The notes: generated by a model from the sequence alone, not told the origin. Positions 16,097 to 24,800 are shown, counted from the stretch's first letter. The stretch: 38,907 nucleotides of DNA from Bacillus sp. (in: firmicutes) (GCA_031177865.1 JAPSKD010000011.1:1-38907), one strand, 5' to 3'. A program made the numbers and translations.

Positions 16097-17045
16097 CGCG
16101 GACTCCTCCTTTTGCAGACTTTCCAATCTTAAAGAATGAGGTTAATTCTCTTGTCCCCATAATTCCTTGTGGACGGTAAAGCATCATAATGATTAATACT
16201 AAGCTATAAATAATCATCCGTAATTCAGGATAGCTTTGCAGGAAGGTAGAAACAATCGTTAAAAGGATTGCGGCCAATACTGCACCAGACATGCTTCCTA
16301 GCCCTCCTAGAACAACGAAGATTAAGATATCAAAAGATTTTAAGAAACCGAAGTTTGTCGGCTGGATAATGAAAAAGTTGTGTGCATATAAGGCACCCGC
16401 GACACCAGCAAAAAAGGAGCCGATGACAAATGCAATAACTTTATAATAAGTTGTGTTAATTCCCATGGCGTCAGCCGCAATTTCATTTTCTCTAACAGAG
16501 ATACAAGCTCGTCCATGAGTTGAATTCGTAAAGTTCCTGATGACAAGAAGTGTTAAAAGGATACTTCCAAATAGCCATGGCCAAGTAGTGAGCTGCGTAA
16601 CGGTCATACCGCTTGCTCCGCCGACATATTCAATATTTAAAAAGACAATCCGAACAATTTCACCAAACCCAAGCGTGGCAATTGCTAGATAATCTCCTTT
16701 TAGCCGAAGTGTAGGAATACCAATAATTAAGCCTGCAATGGCAGCTGCTACTCCTCCCGCCAATAATCCAAGCGCGAAAGGAAGCTCTAATTTCATTGTA
16801 ATGATCGCAGAGGCATAAGCGCCTACAGCAAGGAAGCCTGCATGTCCAATTGAAAACTGTCCGGTAATTCCAATAATCAGATGTAAGCTCGCAGCAAGAA
16901 TAATGTTGATACCAATAAAATAAAGGGTATTTACATAAAAGAAATTAATTATTTCTCCGGTAATTAAAAATTGCATGACAACACCAAAAACAATGGCTAA
17001 AACGATTGATGACCAAAAACCTTTCGCATGCTTGATAATATTCAT
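16071..17045 (-). CDS. livM: branched-chain amino-acid ABC importer permease LivM
   Basis: A 324-residue integral membrane permease with about eight to ten hydrophobic segments. Family signatures include ITGQFSIGHAGFLAVGAYASA and the cytoplasmic coupling loop GRACISVRENEIAADAMGIN, whose EAA-like region contacts LivG/LivF. It pairs with LivH to form the transmembrane channel. The ATG at 17045 has AAGGGGG about eight bases upstream; the in-frame ATG at 17078 lies inside livH. The gap to livH is only 13 bases. Confidence 0.94.
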   Translation of the reverse strand: MNIIKHAKGFWSSIVLAIVFGVVMQFLITGEIINFFYVNTLYFIGINIILAASLHLIIGITGQFSIGHAGFLAVGAYASAIITMKLELPFALGLLAGGVAAAIAGLIIGIPTLRLKGDYLAIATLGFGEIVRIVFLNIEYVGGASGMTVTQLTTWPWLFGSILLTLLVIRNFTNSTHGRACISVRENEIAADAMGINTTYYKVIAFVIGSFFAGVAGALYAHNFFIIQPTNFGFLKSFDILIFVVLGGLGSMSGAVLAAILLTIVSTFLQSYPELRMIIYSLVLIIMMLYRPQGIMGTRELTSFFKIGKSAKGGVRDDSKQPVA

Positions 17046-17058
17046 CGCTATAGCCCCC

Positions 17059-17937
17059 TTACACTTTTTCCCGTACATTTTTACCGAATAAACCGGCTGG
17101 ACGGAAAATCAAAATTAAGATCAGTACAACAAACGCTACGCCATCTCGCCATAATGAGAAGCCAGCAGCACTTACAAGGGATTCAATGACACCCAACAAC
17201 AAGCCGCCAACCATTGCGCCTGGAATAATTCCAATACCACCTAGTACGGCCGCAACGAAGGCTTTAAGGCCTGGAATAATCCCCATTAATGGTTCAATTT
17301 TTGTATAGTACATTCCAAAAGCAACACCGGCTGCACCTGCTAACGCTGATCCAATTGCAAAAGTTGCGGAAATGGTATTGTTAACGTTAATTCCCATCAG
17401 TCTTGCAGCATCCATATCGTGGGAAACTGCACGCATTGCCTTTCCAATCTTTGTTTTGTGAACAATAAATTGCAACAAGATCATTAATACAACCGAAGTA
17501 CCTAAGATCAACAGTGACTGGCTGCTCACTTTTACTCCAAGGAATTCTAGGCTTGTTGCCGGAATAATATCACCTGGGTAAGCCTCTGGCTGAGCACCTC
17601 GAACATAAATCATCCCATATTCAATGAGCAGGGATACCCCAATCGCAGTAATAAGTGCCGCAATCCTGGTGGCATTACGCAAAGGTTTGTAGGCGATTCT
17701 TTCAATTAAAACTCCTAATATCGCACAAGTAGCCATGGAAATGAGCAGGGAAGTGAAAAATCCTAAATCTAATATAGTGATAGAATAGAAACCGATAAAT
17801 GCACCGACCATGAAGACATCTCCATGGGCAAAGTTAATTAATTTTACAATTCCGTAGACCATTGTATAACCAAGGGCTATCAACGCATAAATACTGCCTA
17901 ATGACACACCGTTAACAAGCTGTTGTAAAAATTCCAT
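17059..17937 (-). CDS. livH: branched-chain amino-acid ABC importer permease LivH
   Basis: A 292-residue permease whose N-terminus (NGVSLGSIYALIALGYTMVY, then GIVKLINFAHGDVFMVGAF) is the standard LivH opening. A coupling-loop segment AMRAVSHDMDAARLMGINVN is visible in the middle. It has about eight hydrophobic segments. ATG at 17937 is preceded by AGGAGGG at ideal spacing. It is the first gene of the livHMGF block and is separated from livK by a hairpin and a dispersed repeat, an arrangement that would let the binding protein be made in excess over the membrane parts. Confidence 0.94.
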   Translation of the reverse strand: MEFLQQLVNGVSLGSIYALIALGYTMVYGIVKLINFAHGDVFMVGAFIGFYSITILDLGFFTSLLISMATCAILGVLIERIAYKPLRNATRIAALITAIGVSLLIEYGMIYVRGAQPEAYPGDIIPATSLEFLGVKVSSQSLLILGTSVVLMILLQFIVHKTKIGKAMRAVSHDMDAARLMGINVNNTISATFAIGSALAGAAGVAFGMYYTKIEPLMGIIPGLKAFVAAVLGGIGIIPGAMVGGLLLGVIESLVSAAGFSLWRDGVAFVVLILILIFRPAGLFGKNVREKV

Positions 17938-17978
17938 GTCTTGACCCTCCTAAAATTAGGAAAATATTATCTAAATAG

Positions 17979-18007
17979 GAATAGGGAGACAAAATAGCTC
18001 CCTATTC
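17979..18007 (-). terminator. hairpin between livK and livH, possible attenuator
   Basis: GAATAGGGAG (17979-17988) pairs with CTCCCTATTC (17998-18007), a 10-bp stem. On the minus strand the stem is followed by CTATTTAGATAATATTTTCC, a poor U-tract, so it is more likely a partial terminator or RNA-stabilising stem at the livK 3' end. Confidence 0.5.
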
Positions 18008-18026
18008 TTTTTGACCACTATATAAT

Positions 18027-18064
18027 TTGTCCAGCGCAAGCAGCCTAAAGGCGCTTCCGCTTTT
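18027..18064. repeat. dispersed palindromic repeat, shortest copy
   Basis: TTGTCCAGCGCAAGCAGCCT and the following AAAGGCGCTTCCGCTTTT share the ends of the repeats at 4838-4964 and 6521-6590 but lack most of the centre. On the minus strand it begins immediately after the livK TAG stop, exactly as the copy at 4838 abuts the stop of the 51-residue gene. Confidence 0.6.
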
Positions 18065-19240
18065 CTATTCTGGATCTACCTTTGTATTAAATTCTTGCTT
18101 TCCGCCTTTGTATTCAAGGATTACTGCAGATTTAATTGGATCATGGTTTTTATCAAGTTTCATTGTTCCAGATACTAATTGAAGACCATCTGTTTCCTCA
18201 AGTGCTTTTTGGATTTTTTCAGGGTCAGCACTTCCTGCACGTTTAATGGCATCTGCAAGGAAATAAAGTGAGTCATAGCCTAATGCATTAAAGGCATCAG
18301 GAGATTTACCATCATATTTTGCTTCAAATGCTTTTACGAAATCTTGTACCTTTGGATCAGAGTCTCCAGAAGAGTAGTGATTTGTGATAAACGTATTGTT
18401 TAACGGATCCGCGCCAGCGATTTCTACTAGTTTAGGAGAATCCCAGCCATCGCCGCCCATAAATGGAGCTTTAATACCAAGGGCACGAGCCTGTTTAATA
18501 ATTAAGCCTACTTCCTCATAATATCCAGGAAGGAAAATAAAGTCAGGATTTGCAGATTTAATATTTGTTAAGATTGCATTAAAATCTGTATCCTTCGCAA
18601 CATAAGCTTCTTCTTTAACAATTTTTCCGCCATTTGCTTCAAATGCTTCTGTGAATGCTGCTGCAAGCCCTTTTGCATAGTCACTTGAGCTGTCAATAAT
18701 GATTGCTGCATTTTTCACCTTTAGATCTTTAGAAGCAAAGTTAGCTGCCACTGTTCCTTGGAAGGGATCGATGAAGCAAGTACGGAATACGAAGTCACTT
18801 AGGACGCCATCTTTATTTGTAATCGTTGGATTTGTTCCAGTCGGTGTCAATAATGGAATTTTATTTTTCTGGGCGATTTGGACTTGAGCCAATGTGTTTG
18901 TACTTGTAGCTGCACCGATAATGGCTGATACCTTATCTTGGCTAATCAGCTTCGTTGTACCACTTGTTGCCTCGGCAGCATCTGATTTATTATCGAAGGT
19001 CACAAGTTCAAGTTTCTTCCCATCAATACCTTCTTTATTAATTTCTTCTAACGCCAATTTGATACCTTCTTCAATGGACTGACCATAAGAAGCTACCCCG
19101 CCTGAAAGTTCTAGGTTGGCCCCGATTTTGATGGTATCTCCATCCTTTTCACCGCTTGTGCTTGATGAGTTACAGCCTGCTAATACGCCTGCCGCCATCA
19201 TAAACGACATAAAAACACCTGCTAACTTTTTCTTCCTCAC
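18065..19240 (-). CDS. livK: branched-chain amino-acid ABC importer substrate-binding lipoprotein LivK
   Basis: A 391-residue binding lipoprotein: signal peptide and lipobox VLAGC place the lipidated cysteine at residue 23. The mature protein has the two-lobed periplasmic-binding fold of the Leu/Ile/Val group (NLELSGGVASYGQSIEEGIK near the start, then KVSAIIGAATSTNTLA, PLLTPTGTNPTIT and DFIFLPGYYEEVG). It captures Leu, Ile or Val outside the membrane and delivers them to LivHM; related proteins also bind amides or urea, so the ligand is inferred from the operon. GTG at 19240 has GGGGG eight bases upstream. CodY-like boxes and a promoter lie just upstream. Confidence 0.93.
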   Translation of the reverse strand: MRKKKLAGVFMSFMMAAGVLAGCNSSSTSGEKDGDTIKIGANLELSGGVASYGQSIEEGIKLALEEINKEGIDGKKLELVTFDNKSDAAEATSGTTKLISQDKVSAIIGAATSTNTLAQVQIAQKNKIPLLTPTGTNPTITNKDGVLSDFVFRTCFIDPFQGTVAANFASKDLKVKNAAIIIDSSSDYAKGLAAAFTEAFEANGGKIVKEEAYVAKDTDFNAILTNIKSANPDFIFLPGYYEEVGLIIKQARALGIKAPFMGGDGWDSPKLVEIAGADPLNNTFITNHYSSGDSDPKVQDFVKAFEAKYDGKSPDAFNALGYDSLYFLADAIKRAGSADPEKIQKALEETDGLQLVSGTMKLDKNHDPIKSAVILEYKGGKQEFNTKVDPE

Positions 19241-19310
19241 TGTCTATACCCCCTATTTTTGAATAGTCCCCTTTACACGTTGTTTATCTCTAAGATGTTT
19301 AAAAAAAGAT

Positions 19311-19353
19311 AATATTCTGAAAACATTGTACAAAATAATATCCTGTTCGTCTA
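19311..19353 (-). promoter_or_regulatory. livK promoter with overlapping CodY-like box
   Basis: On the minus strand TAGACG (19348-19353), a 17-base spacer and TACAAT (19325-19330) form a sigma-A-type promoter; start near 19318, leader about 78 bases. The 15-mer at 19311-19325 (plus strand AATATTCTGAAAACA) matches the CodY consensus AATTTTCWGAAAATT at 12 of 15 positions and covers the end of the -10 and the predicted start, the expected place for repression when branched-chain amino acids and GTP are plentiful. Confidence 0.5.
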
Positions 19354-19375
19354 GTAGGAACTGCATTATTTTAAT

Positions 19376-19390
19376 ATAATTCTGAAAAAT
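19376..19390. promoter_or_regulatory. second CodY-like box upstream of livK
   Basis: ATAATTCTGAAAAAT matches the CodY consensus at 11 of 15 positions. It lies about 22 bases upstream of the proposed livK -35, one box-to-box distance of 65 bases from the first site. Confidence 0.35.
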
Positions 19391-19492
19391 TAATATAATG
19401 TTGAATTCCTACTATTATCATAGGGTTAAACAGTTGTGTTGCAAGGCTTTTTCACGTTAAAGGGCTAAAATCATACTGTGTTAAAAAATAAA

Positions 19493-19520
19493 AGAGAGAT
19501 TCTTCAATAGAAATCTCTCT
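19493..19520 (-). terminator. intrinsic terminator of niaP
   Basis: On the minus strand AGAGAGATT, an 10-base loop and AATCTCTCT are followed by TTTATTTTTT, a few bases past the niaP stop. Confidence 0.85.
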
Positions 19521-19530
19521 CATCAAAACA

Positions 19531-20730
19531 TTATACTAATACTTTATTTTTTGTTTCTTTTCCTAAAAAGATAACGGCAAATGCAGCAATGAAAACCGAG
19601 ATACAAAAGATTGTAAAAATAGTAGAAATCGGTGTTTCTTGTGCTACTAGATATCCTACCAATAAGGGACCAAGCACTCCGCCTATCCGGCCAAATGCCG
19701 CCGCTGAACCTGAACCAGTTCCGCGAATAATCGTTGGATATTGTTCTGGAGTATAGGCATATAATCCGCCCCATGCCCCAAGATTAAAGAAGGATAAAAG
19801 AATTCCTGATGTGATTAACAGGGCCGTCGACTCTGCATTTCCAAACAGAAAAGCACTGATTGCCGTTCCAATTAAATAGACAGCTAAGACAAATTTCCGG
19901 CCAAATCTTTCAATACACCATGCAGCCGTAAAATAACCAGGCAATTGAGCAAGCGTCATAATCAACACATATCCAAAGCTTTTGATGAGACTAAAACCCT
20001 TTAGTACCATCACACTTGGGAGCCATAAGAACATTCCATAATAGGAAAAAACGACACAGAACCAAACAATCCATAGCATAGTGGTCCTGCGGCGATACTC
20101 ATTGGTCCATAGGTTCGCGATACTTTGAAATGCAGAAATCTTTTCTTTATCCTTAATCGCTTCAAATCTAGGAGAGTCGGGTAATCCAACCCGTAGATAT
20201 AAGGCATACAATGCAGGTGTCGCACTAATTAACAAGGCTGTTTGCCAGCCAAACTTCGGAATAATAAAATAGGAAATGACTGCTGCAATCAGCCAGCCGG
20301 CTGCCCAAAAGCTTTCCAATAACACAACAGTTTGTCCTCGCTTTTCTGCCGGGACACTTTCCGAAACTAGAGTCGATGCAACAGGAAGCTCACCGCCTAG
20401 TCCCATCCCAATAAAAAATCTTAATATAAGGAAAATGGTAATCGATGTGGCAAATGCGGAAATCCCGCTTCCTATTGAGAATAATAATAAGGTAAGGATA
20501 AAAACATTTTTACGGCCAATTCGATCTGCCATTAAGCCAAAAATTAATGCCCCAACAGCCATTCCGATGGATTGAATGCTGCCAATCCAGCCCATTTGTT
20601 CGGCAGTTAAATCCCACTCCACACTTAATGCCGCAATAATGAAAGAAAGCATTCCAACATCCATTGCGTCAAACATCCAGCCCGTTCCAGAAACCCAGAG
20701 TAATCTCCGGTTAGAAATCTCTTTTTTCAT
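19531..20730 (-). CDS. niaP: MFS niacin permease NiaP
   Basis: A 399-residue major facilitator with 12 predicted membrane spans. The sequence follows my memory of B. subtilis NiaP (YceI) closely: GWMFDAMDVGMLSFIIAAL in span 1, the loop 2-3 motif GLMADRIGRKNVF, FIGMGLGGELPVASTLVSE, ESFWAAGWL, WFCVVFSYYGMFLWLPSVM and AYTPEQYPTIIRGTGSG. NiaP takes up nicotinic acid (and nicotinamide) as an NAD precursor. In B. subtilis it is repressed by NiaR; I could not identify a clear NiaR operator upstream. It appears monocistronic, between livK and a dispersed repeat. Confidence 0.88.
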   Translation of the reverse strand: MKKEISNRRLLWVSGTGWMFDAMDVGMLSFIIAALSVEWDLTAEQMGWIGSIQSIGMAVGALIFGLMADRIGRKNVFILTLLLFSIGSGISAFATSITIFLILRFFIGMGLGGELPVASTLVSESVPAEKRGQTVVLLESFWAAGWLIAAVISYFIIPKFGWQTALLISATPALYALYLRVGLPDSPRFEAIKDKEKISAFQSIANLWTNEYRRRTTMLWIVWFCVVFSYYGMFLWLPSVMVLKGFSLIKSFGYVLIMTLAQLPGYFTAAWCIERFGRKFVLAVYLIGTAISAFLFGNAESTALLITSGILLSFFNLGAWGGLYAYTPEQYPTIIRGTGSGSAAAFGRIGGVLGPLLVGYLVAQETPISTIFTIFCISVFIAAFAVIFLGKETKNKVLV

Positions 20731-20792
20731 AACCAGCCCCCTTTATGAGTACCATTAGTTTCATTATTCCCTAATGATTTTTCATTATTTAA

Positions 20793-20973
20793 GGCTCTTT
20801 TCTTAAACTTTGTCGCTTTTGGAGAATAAAAACGCTCGAATGAGCTATAGTTTGTTGCAAAATAGCATTCAATTGTAAGAAAAGAGCTTGCAAACTTAAT
20901 TTCAAGCACAAAAATAGTTTGTTCCGCGTTAAAATCGGCTTTAAGATTTTAACAACAACTTTACGAAAACAGC
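20793..20973. repeat. ~170-bp dispersed repeat, copy 1
   Basis: Begins GGCTCTTTTCTTAAACTTTG, has the inverted partner TAAGAAAAGAGC at 20876-20887, and then contains GTTAAAATC, GGCTTTAA, GATTTTAAC, a second hairpin. The same modules occur in the same order and orientation at 24602-24764. The interior between the first inverted pair differs between copies. It has no coding capacity and lies directly downstream of the ABC exporter pair. Confidence 0.75.
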
Positions 20974-20978
20974 CTTAT

Positions 20979-22841
20979 TTAATCTACTGCAATTTCAACG
21001 TTTTTAAATTGATTGTAGAACATATTATAGTATCTGCCTTGCTTACCCATGAGTTCGCCGTGATTTCCTTGTTCTACAATCTTCCCATTATCAATAACCA
21101 TGATTCTATCCGCGTCACGAATGGTGTTTAGACGATGGGCGATAATAAAACTTGTCCTTCCCTCCATTAGAGATAGCAGTGCCTCTTGAATATGAAGCTC
21201 GGTACGGGTATCAATACTGCTTGTGGCCTCATCTAATATCAATACAGCTGGCTTTGCGAGAATCACCCTGGCGATCGCAATCAACTGGCGCTGCCCTTGA
21301 CTTAAGTTTCCGCCATTTTCTGAGAGGATTGTCTCATATTGATTAGGCAAACGTTTAATAAAAGCATCCGCATTTGCCATCTTCGCAGCACGGATGACTT
21401 CCTCAACACTTGCCGCAGGCTTTCCATACTTAATATTTTCCTTAATCGTCCCTGAAAAAAGATATGTATCCTGCAGAACAAAGCCGAAACAGCTTCTTAA
21501 GCTATCGCGGGTATATTCTCGAATGTCACGGCCGTCTAACAATATCCTGCCCTCAGTGACATCATAAAACCTTGTCAGCAAGTTAACGATTGTCGTTTTT
21601 CCCGCTCCTGTGGGTCCAACCAATGCCGTACTGCTGCCAATATCACTTTGAAAACTAACATTTTTTAAAATTGGCACATCTCCACGGTAGCCGAAGCTGA
21701 CATTCTCAAACACAACATGTCCCTTTGGATTGTCCAGCACAACCGCATTTTGCACATCATCTGGTTCCTCTTGCTCGTCAAGAATCTCAAATACGCGCTC
21801 CGCACCGGCAACACCTGACTGGAGCATATTGAAAATTTGCGCAAGGTCATTTAGCGGCCTGACAAACTGACGAGAGTAGGTGATAAAGCTCGCAATCGCG
21901 CCTACGGTAATCATATTCTCAACAGCAAGAAATCCCCCCGTTACGGCGACAATGGCAAAGCCTAAATTGTTGATTACGTTCATGATTGGCATAAGAAAGC
22001 CCGACCAAATTTGCGCCTTAAGGCCGACCTCACGCAGTTTCTGATTAACCTCCTCAAACTCTGAAATCACTTTTTCTTCATGATTAAAGGCTTTCACTAC
22101 CTCAATGCCTGAAATGGTCTCCTCAATTTGTCCATTTAGTTTTCCCAGCTGGATTTGCTGATCTTTAAACAGTACACTGGTTCTTTTTGCAATCGTCTTG
22201 GTTAACAGAAAAACAAGCGGAACCGTTACTAAGCTTGCGACCGTTAAAATTGGGCTGAGGATCAGCATCATAATAAACGAACCGCTAATTACAATGACAC
22301 CTGACATCAGCTGTGTCGTCGATTGAGAAATGGTGTTGCTGACATTATCGATATCGTTTGACAGCCTGCTCATTAATTCTCCATGTGTCCGCTTGTCAAA
22401 AAAGGCGACTGGCAGCTTTTGCAGCTTTTTAAAAAGCGCATTCCGCAATCGTTTAACGATTCGTTGAGAGACACCAGCCATCAACCAGCCCTGCAAAAAC
22501 GTCAACACCGCATCTAAAATGAATGCAGATATTAGAATCATCACCATAACTTCAAGAAAATTAAAATCTACTTGTGTTTCCAGGCTTACCGCATCAACGG
22601 CTTTTCCGATTAAAAACGGTGCAAGCAGTGATAATGCTGAGCTTAATAAGATGAACAAAAACACAATGCTAAGCATTTTCCTTTCATTGCCAAAATAATG
22701 CCATAACCTGCGCATTGTTTCTTTAAAGTTTTTTGGTTTTACAATCTGTGCTCCCCGGCGATGGCCTCCAAAGCCGCCAGGTCTTCCCGGGATCGACAGG
22801 GGAGGAGGAGTGTTACTTGATTGATTGGCTGTTTTCGACAT
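20979..22841 (-). CDS. yfiC: heterodimeric ABC exporter half-transporter, catalytic subunit (YfiC-like)
   Basis: A 620-residue half-transporter: a Gly/Pro-rich N-terminal tail (RPGGFGGHRRGAQ), six membrane spans (about 55-330) and an ATPase domain. Walker A is GPTGAGKTT, the signature is LSQGQRQ, Walker B is LILDEATSSID with the catalytic glutamate intact, and the H-loop is FIIAHRLNT. The partner encoded immediately upstream has a degenerate site, so together they form an asymmetric exporter like YfiBC or BmrCD of B. subtilis, probably exporting lipophilic compounds or drugs. The start overlaps the partner's stop by one base (TAATG) with GGAGGTGG upstream. YfiC is the best family guess from length and pairing. 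Confidence 0.85.
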   Translation of the reverse strand: MSKTANQSSNTPPPLSIPGRPGGFGGHRRGAQIVKPKNFKETMRRLWHYFGNERKMLSIVFLFILLSSALSLLAPFLIGKAVDAVSLETQVDFNFLEVMVMILISAFILDAVLTFLQGWLMAGVSQRIVKRLRNALFKKLQKLPVAFFDKRTHGELMSRLSNDIDNVSNTISQSTTQLMSGVIVISGSFIMMLILSPILTVASLVTVPLVFLLTKTIAKRTSVLFKDQQIQLGKLNGQIEETISGIEVVKAFNHEEKVISEFEEVNQKLREVGLKAQIWSGFLMPIMNVINNLGFAIVAVTGGFLAVENMITVGAIASFITYSRQFVRPLNDLAQIFNMLQSGVAGAERVFEILDEQEEPDDVQNAVVLDNPKGHVVFENVSFGYRGDVPILKNVSFQSDIGSSTALVGPTGAGKTTIVNLLTRFYDVTEGRILLDGRDIREYTRDSLRSCFGFVLQDTYLFSGTIKENIKYGKPAASVEEVIRAAKMANADAFIKRLPNQYETILSENGGNLSQGQRQLIAIARVILAKPAVLILDEATSSIDTRTELHIQEALLSLMEGRTSFIIAHRLNTIRDADRIMVIDNGKIVEQGNHGELMGKQGRYYNMFYNQFKNVEIAVD

Positions 22842-24571
22842 TAGAAGGCCACCTCCTTACCGACTTGTGATTGATAGATTTCTTGGTAAACCTTGCAGTC
22901 TCTTAATAATTCATCGTGTTTTCCAATTCCAACGATTTCCCCGTGGTCCATGACAACAATTTTATCGGCATCCATAATCGAGGTAATCCGCTGTGCAATG
23001 AGAAGACATGTAAGGCCTTTTGCATATTTTTTCAAACCCTCTTTAATTCTTGCCTCCGTGGTGACGTCAACCGCACTGGTACTATCATCTACTATCAAAA
23101 TTTCGGGATTTTTAATTAATGCCCTTGCAATCGAAAGCCGTTGCTTTTGACCACCTGAAAAGTTGACTCCACCTTGCCCGATTCTTGTTTGATAACCTTC
23201 AGGAGAAGTACTAATAAAGCCATGAGCGCCGGCAATCTCTGCCGCTTTTTTCATTTCTTCAATTGATGCGTCTTCTTTTCCCCATTTAATGTTTTCCTCG
23301 ACAGTTCCGGTAAAAAGAATCGTTTTTTGAGGAACGAATGCGATTTTTTCCCGCAGTCTTTTAGGGTCAACACGGTGTATATCCTCACCATCCACCTTGA
23401 TCCTTCCGGAACTCACATCATAAAAACGGGGAATTAAGCCAACAAGGGTGCTTTTACCAGAGCCTGTCGAGCCAATGATTCCGACTGTCTCACCAGGTGA
23501 GATTGATAGGTTAATATGTTTCAAAACGGGTTCCCCGCTTGTTCCTTCATAAGAAAAGGAGACATTATTAAACTCTATTCTTCCTTTTTCTACTGAAGGA
23601 GGATTCAGGCCATCTTCCCAGGTCAGGTCATCCTCCTGAGAAAAAACCTCACTTATTCTGACCGCGGAGGTTTTCGCACGGACAAACATATTAAATACCA
23701 TGGAGATCATCATTAATGAAAAAAGAATTTGCGTCATGTAGTTAATAAAAGCAATAATATGGCCAACCTGAACATTGCCATTCGTCACCCCGTAACCGCC
23801 AATCCAGAGGACAGCAACAATGCCAAGGTTAACCGTCAGCATAATGGCTGGGCTGAATACCGCCATTAACCGTGTAGCAGAAATCGATTGCTTTTTAAAC
23901 TCTTCATTTGTCTTATCAAACTTGTTCACTTCAACATCAAAACGATTGAACGCTTTAACTACGCGGACACCAGATAAGTACTCACGCATTACACCATTAA
24001 CACGATCTAAGGATTTTTGTACTTTTGAAAACATGGGGAACCCAAGTCTTAGATTTAGAATAATAAATATGGCGACAATTGGGACAACTACAATCAATAC
24101 GACGGATAGATGAAGGTTTAATCGAGTTGCCATGATTAAGCCGCCGATGGCTAAAAGGGGGGATTTTACAAAAATCCGCATTAAACCATTGGCAAAAACT
24201 TGTACCTGTGTCACATCATTGGTCAGCCTCGTGATTAGCGACGCGCGTTCAAAACGGTCAATATTTTTGAATGATAGCGTTTGGATTTTTTTATATAAGT
24301 CCGACCGTAACTCTGACCCAAAGCTTTGCGAGACAATACTGGCTAATATACTTCGTGTTGATGCGGCAATCGCGCCAAAAAGGGTAATTAGCAGCATTAA
24401 TCCACCCATTTTAAGCACATAACCTATATCCCTGCCCGCAACTCCCACATCAATGATCTTCGCCATGATGGTTGGCATTAACAAATCGCTTATGGCCTCA
24501 AAGGTTAAAAATAAAACTGCTAAGCAAAAAGACTTCCAATATTTCTTTATGTATTTTGCTAAAAACCCCAT
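22841..24571 (-). CDS. yfiB: heterodimeric ABC exporter half-transporter, degenerate-site subunit (YfiB-like)
   Basis: A 576-residue half-transporter with six membrane spans followed by an ATPase domain. Walker A is GSTGSGKST and the signature FSGGQKQ is good, but the Walker B end reads LIVDDSTSAVD, with Asp in place of the catalytic Glu, and the H-loop reads LIAQRIT with Gln instead of His. These are the usual losses in the degenerate half of a heterodimeric exporter, so hydrolysis should occur mainly at the site completed by the partner's catalytic residues. ATG at 24571 has GAGGTG seven bases upstream; the TTG just before it is not needed. It is the first gene of the pair and overlaps its partner by one base. 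Confidence 0.87.
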   Translation of the reverse strand: MGFLAKYIKKYWKSFCLAVLFLTFEAISDLLMPTIMAKIIDVGVAGRDIGYVLKMGGLMLLITLFGAIAASTRSILASIVSQSFGSELRSDLYKKIQTLSFKNIDRFERASLITRLTNDVTQVQVFANGLMRIFVKSPLLAIGGLIMATRLNLHLSVVLIVVVPIVAIFIILNLRLGFPMFSKVQKSLDRVNGVMREYLSGVRVVKAFNRFDVEVNKFDKTNEEFKKQSISATRLMAVFSPAIMLTVNLGIVAVLWIGGYGVTNGNVQVGHIIAFINYMTQILFSLMMISMVFNMFVRAKTSAVRISEVFSQEDDLTWEDGLNPPSVEKGRIEFNNVSFSYEGTSGEPVLKHINLSISPGETVGIIGSTGSGKSTLVGLIPRFYDVSSGRIKVDGEDIHRVDPKRLREKIAFVPQKTILFTGTVEENIKWGKEDASIEEMKKAAEIAGAHGFISTSPEGYQTRIGQGGVNFSGGQKQRLSIARALIKNPEILIVDDSTSAVDVTTEARIKEGLKKYAKGLTCLLIAQRITSIMDADKIVVMDHGEIVGIGKHDELLRDCKVYQEIYQSQVGKEVAF

Positions 24572-24601
24572 CAACCTTCACCTCGAGGAAATCTTTTCAA
24601 T

Positions 24602-24764
24602 GGCTCTTTTCTTATACTTTGTTGCTTTTTGAAGCAAAAGTTTTCGCAGAAAATCACATTTTTTTGATAAGAAAAGAGCCAGCAAACTAAATTCAAAAGC
24701 ACAAAATTACTATTACCACGTTAAAATCGGCTTTAAGATTTTAACAACAATCTTTAGAGGACAG
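24602..24764. repeat. ~170-bp dispersed repeat, copy 2
   Basis: TGGCTCTTTTCTTA (24601-24614) pairs exactly with TAAGAAAAGAGCCA (24668-24681), then the common tail GCAAACTAAATTCAAAAGCAC and the hairpin GTTAAAATC/GATTTTAAC (24719-24744) follow. It is a direct copy of 20793-20973 and sits just upstream of the ABC exporter pair, so the two repeats bracket that operon. Confidence 0.75.
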
Positions 24765-24800
24765 CCCTTCAAATTTATGGATAAAGCTATTATAGCAAAA

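Noticed and set aside
19240-19480. T-box or SAM riboswitch in the livK leader
   Set aside because: The predicted leader is only about 78 bases, and I see no T-box sequence, specifier stem or terminator.
19544-19774. Minus-strand frame inside niaP
   Set aside because: It is an out-of-frame shadow of the permease gene.
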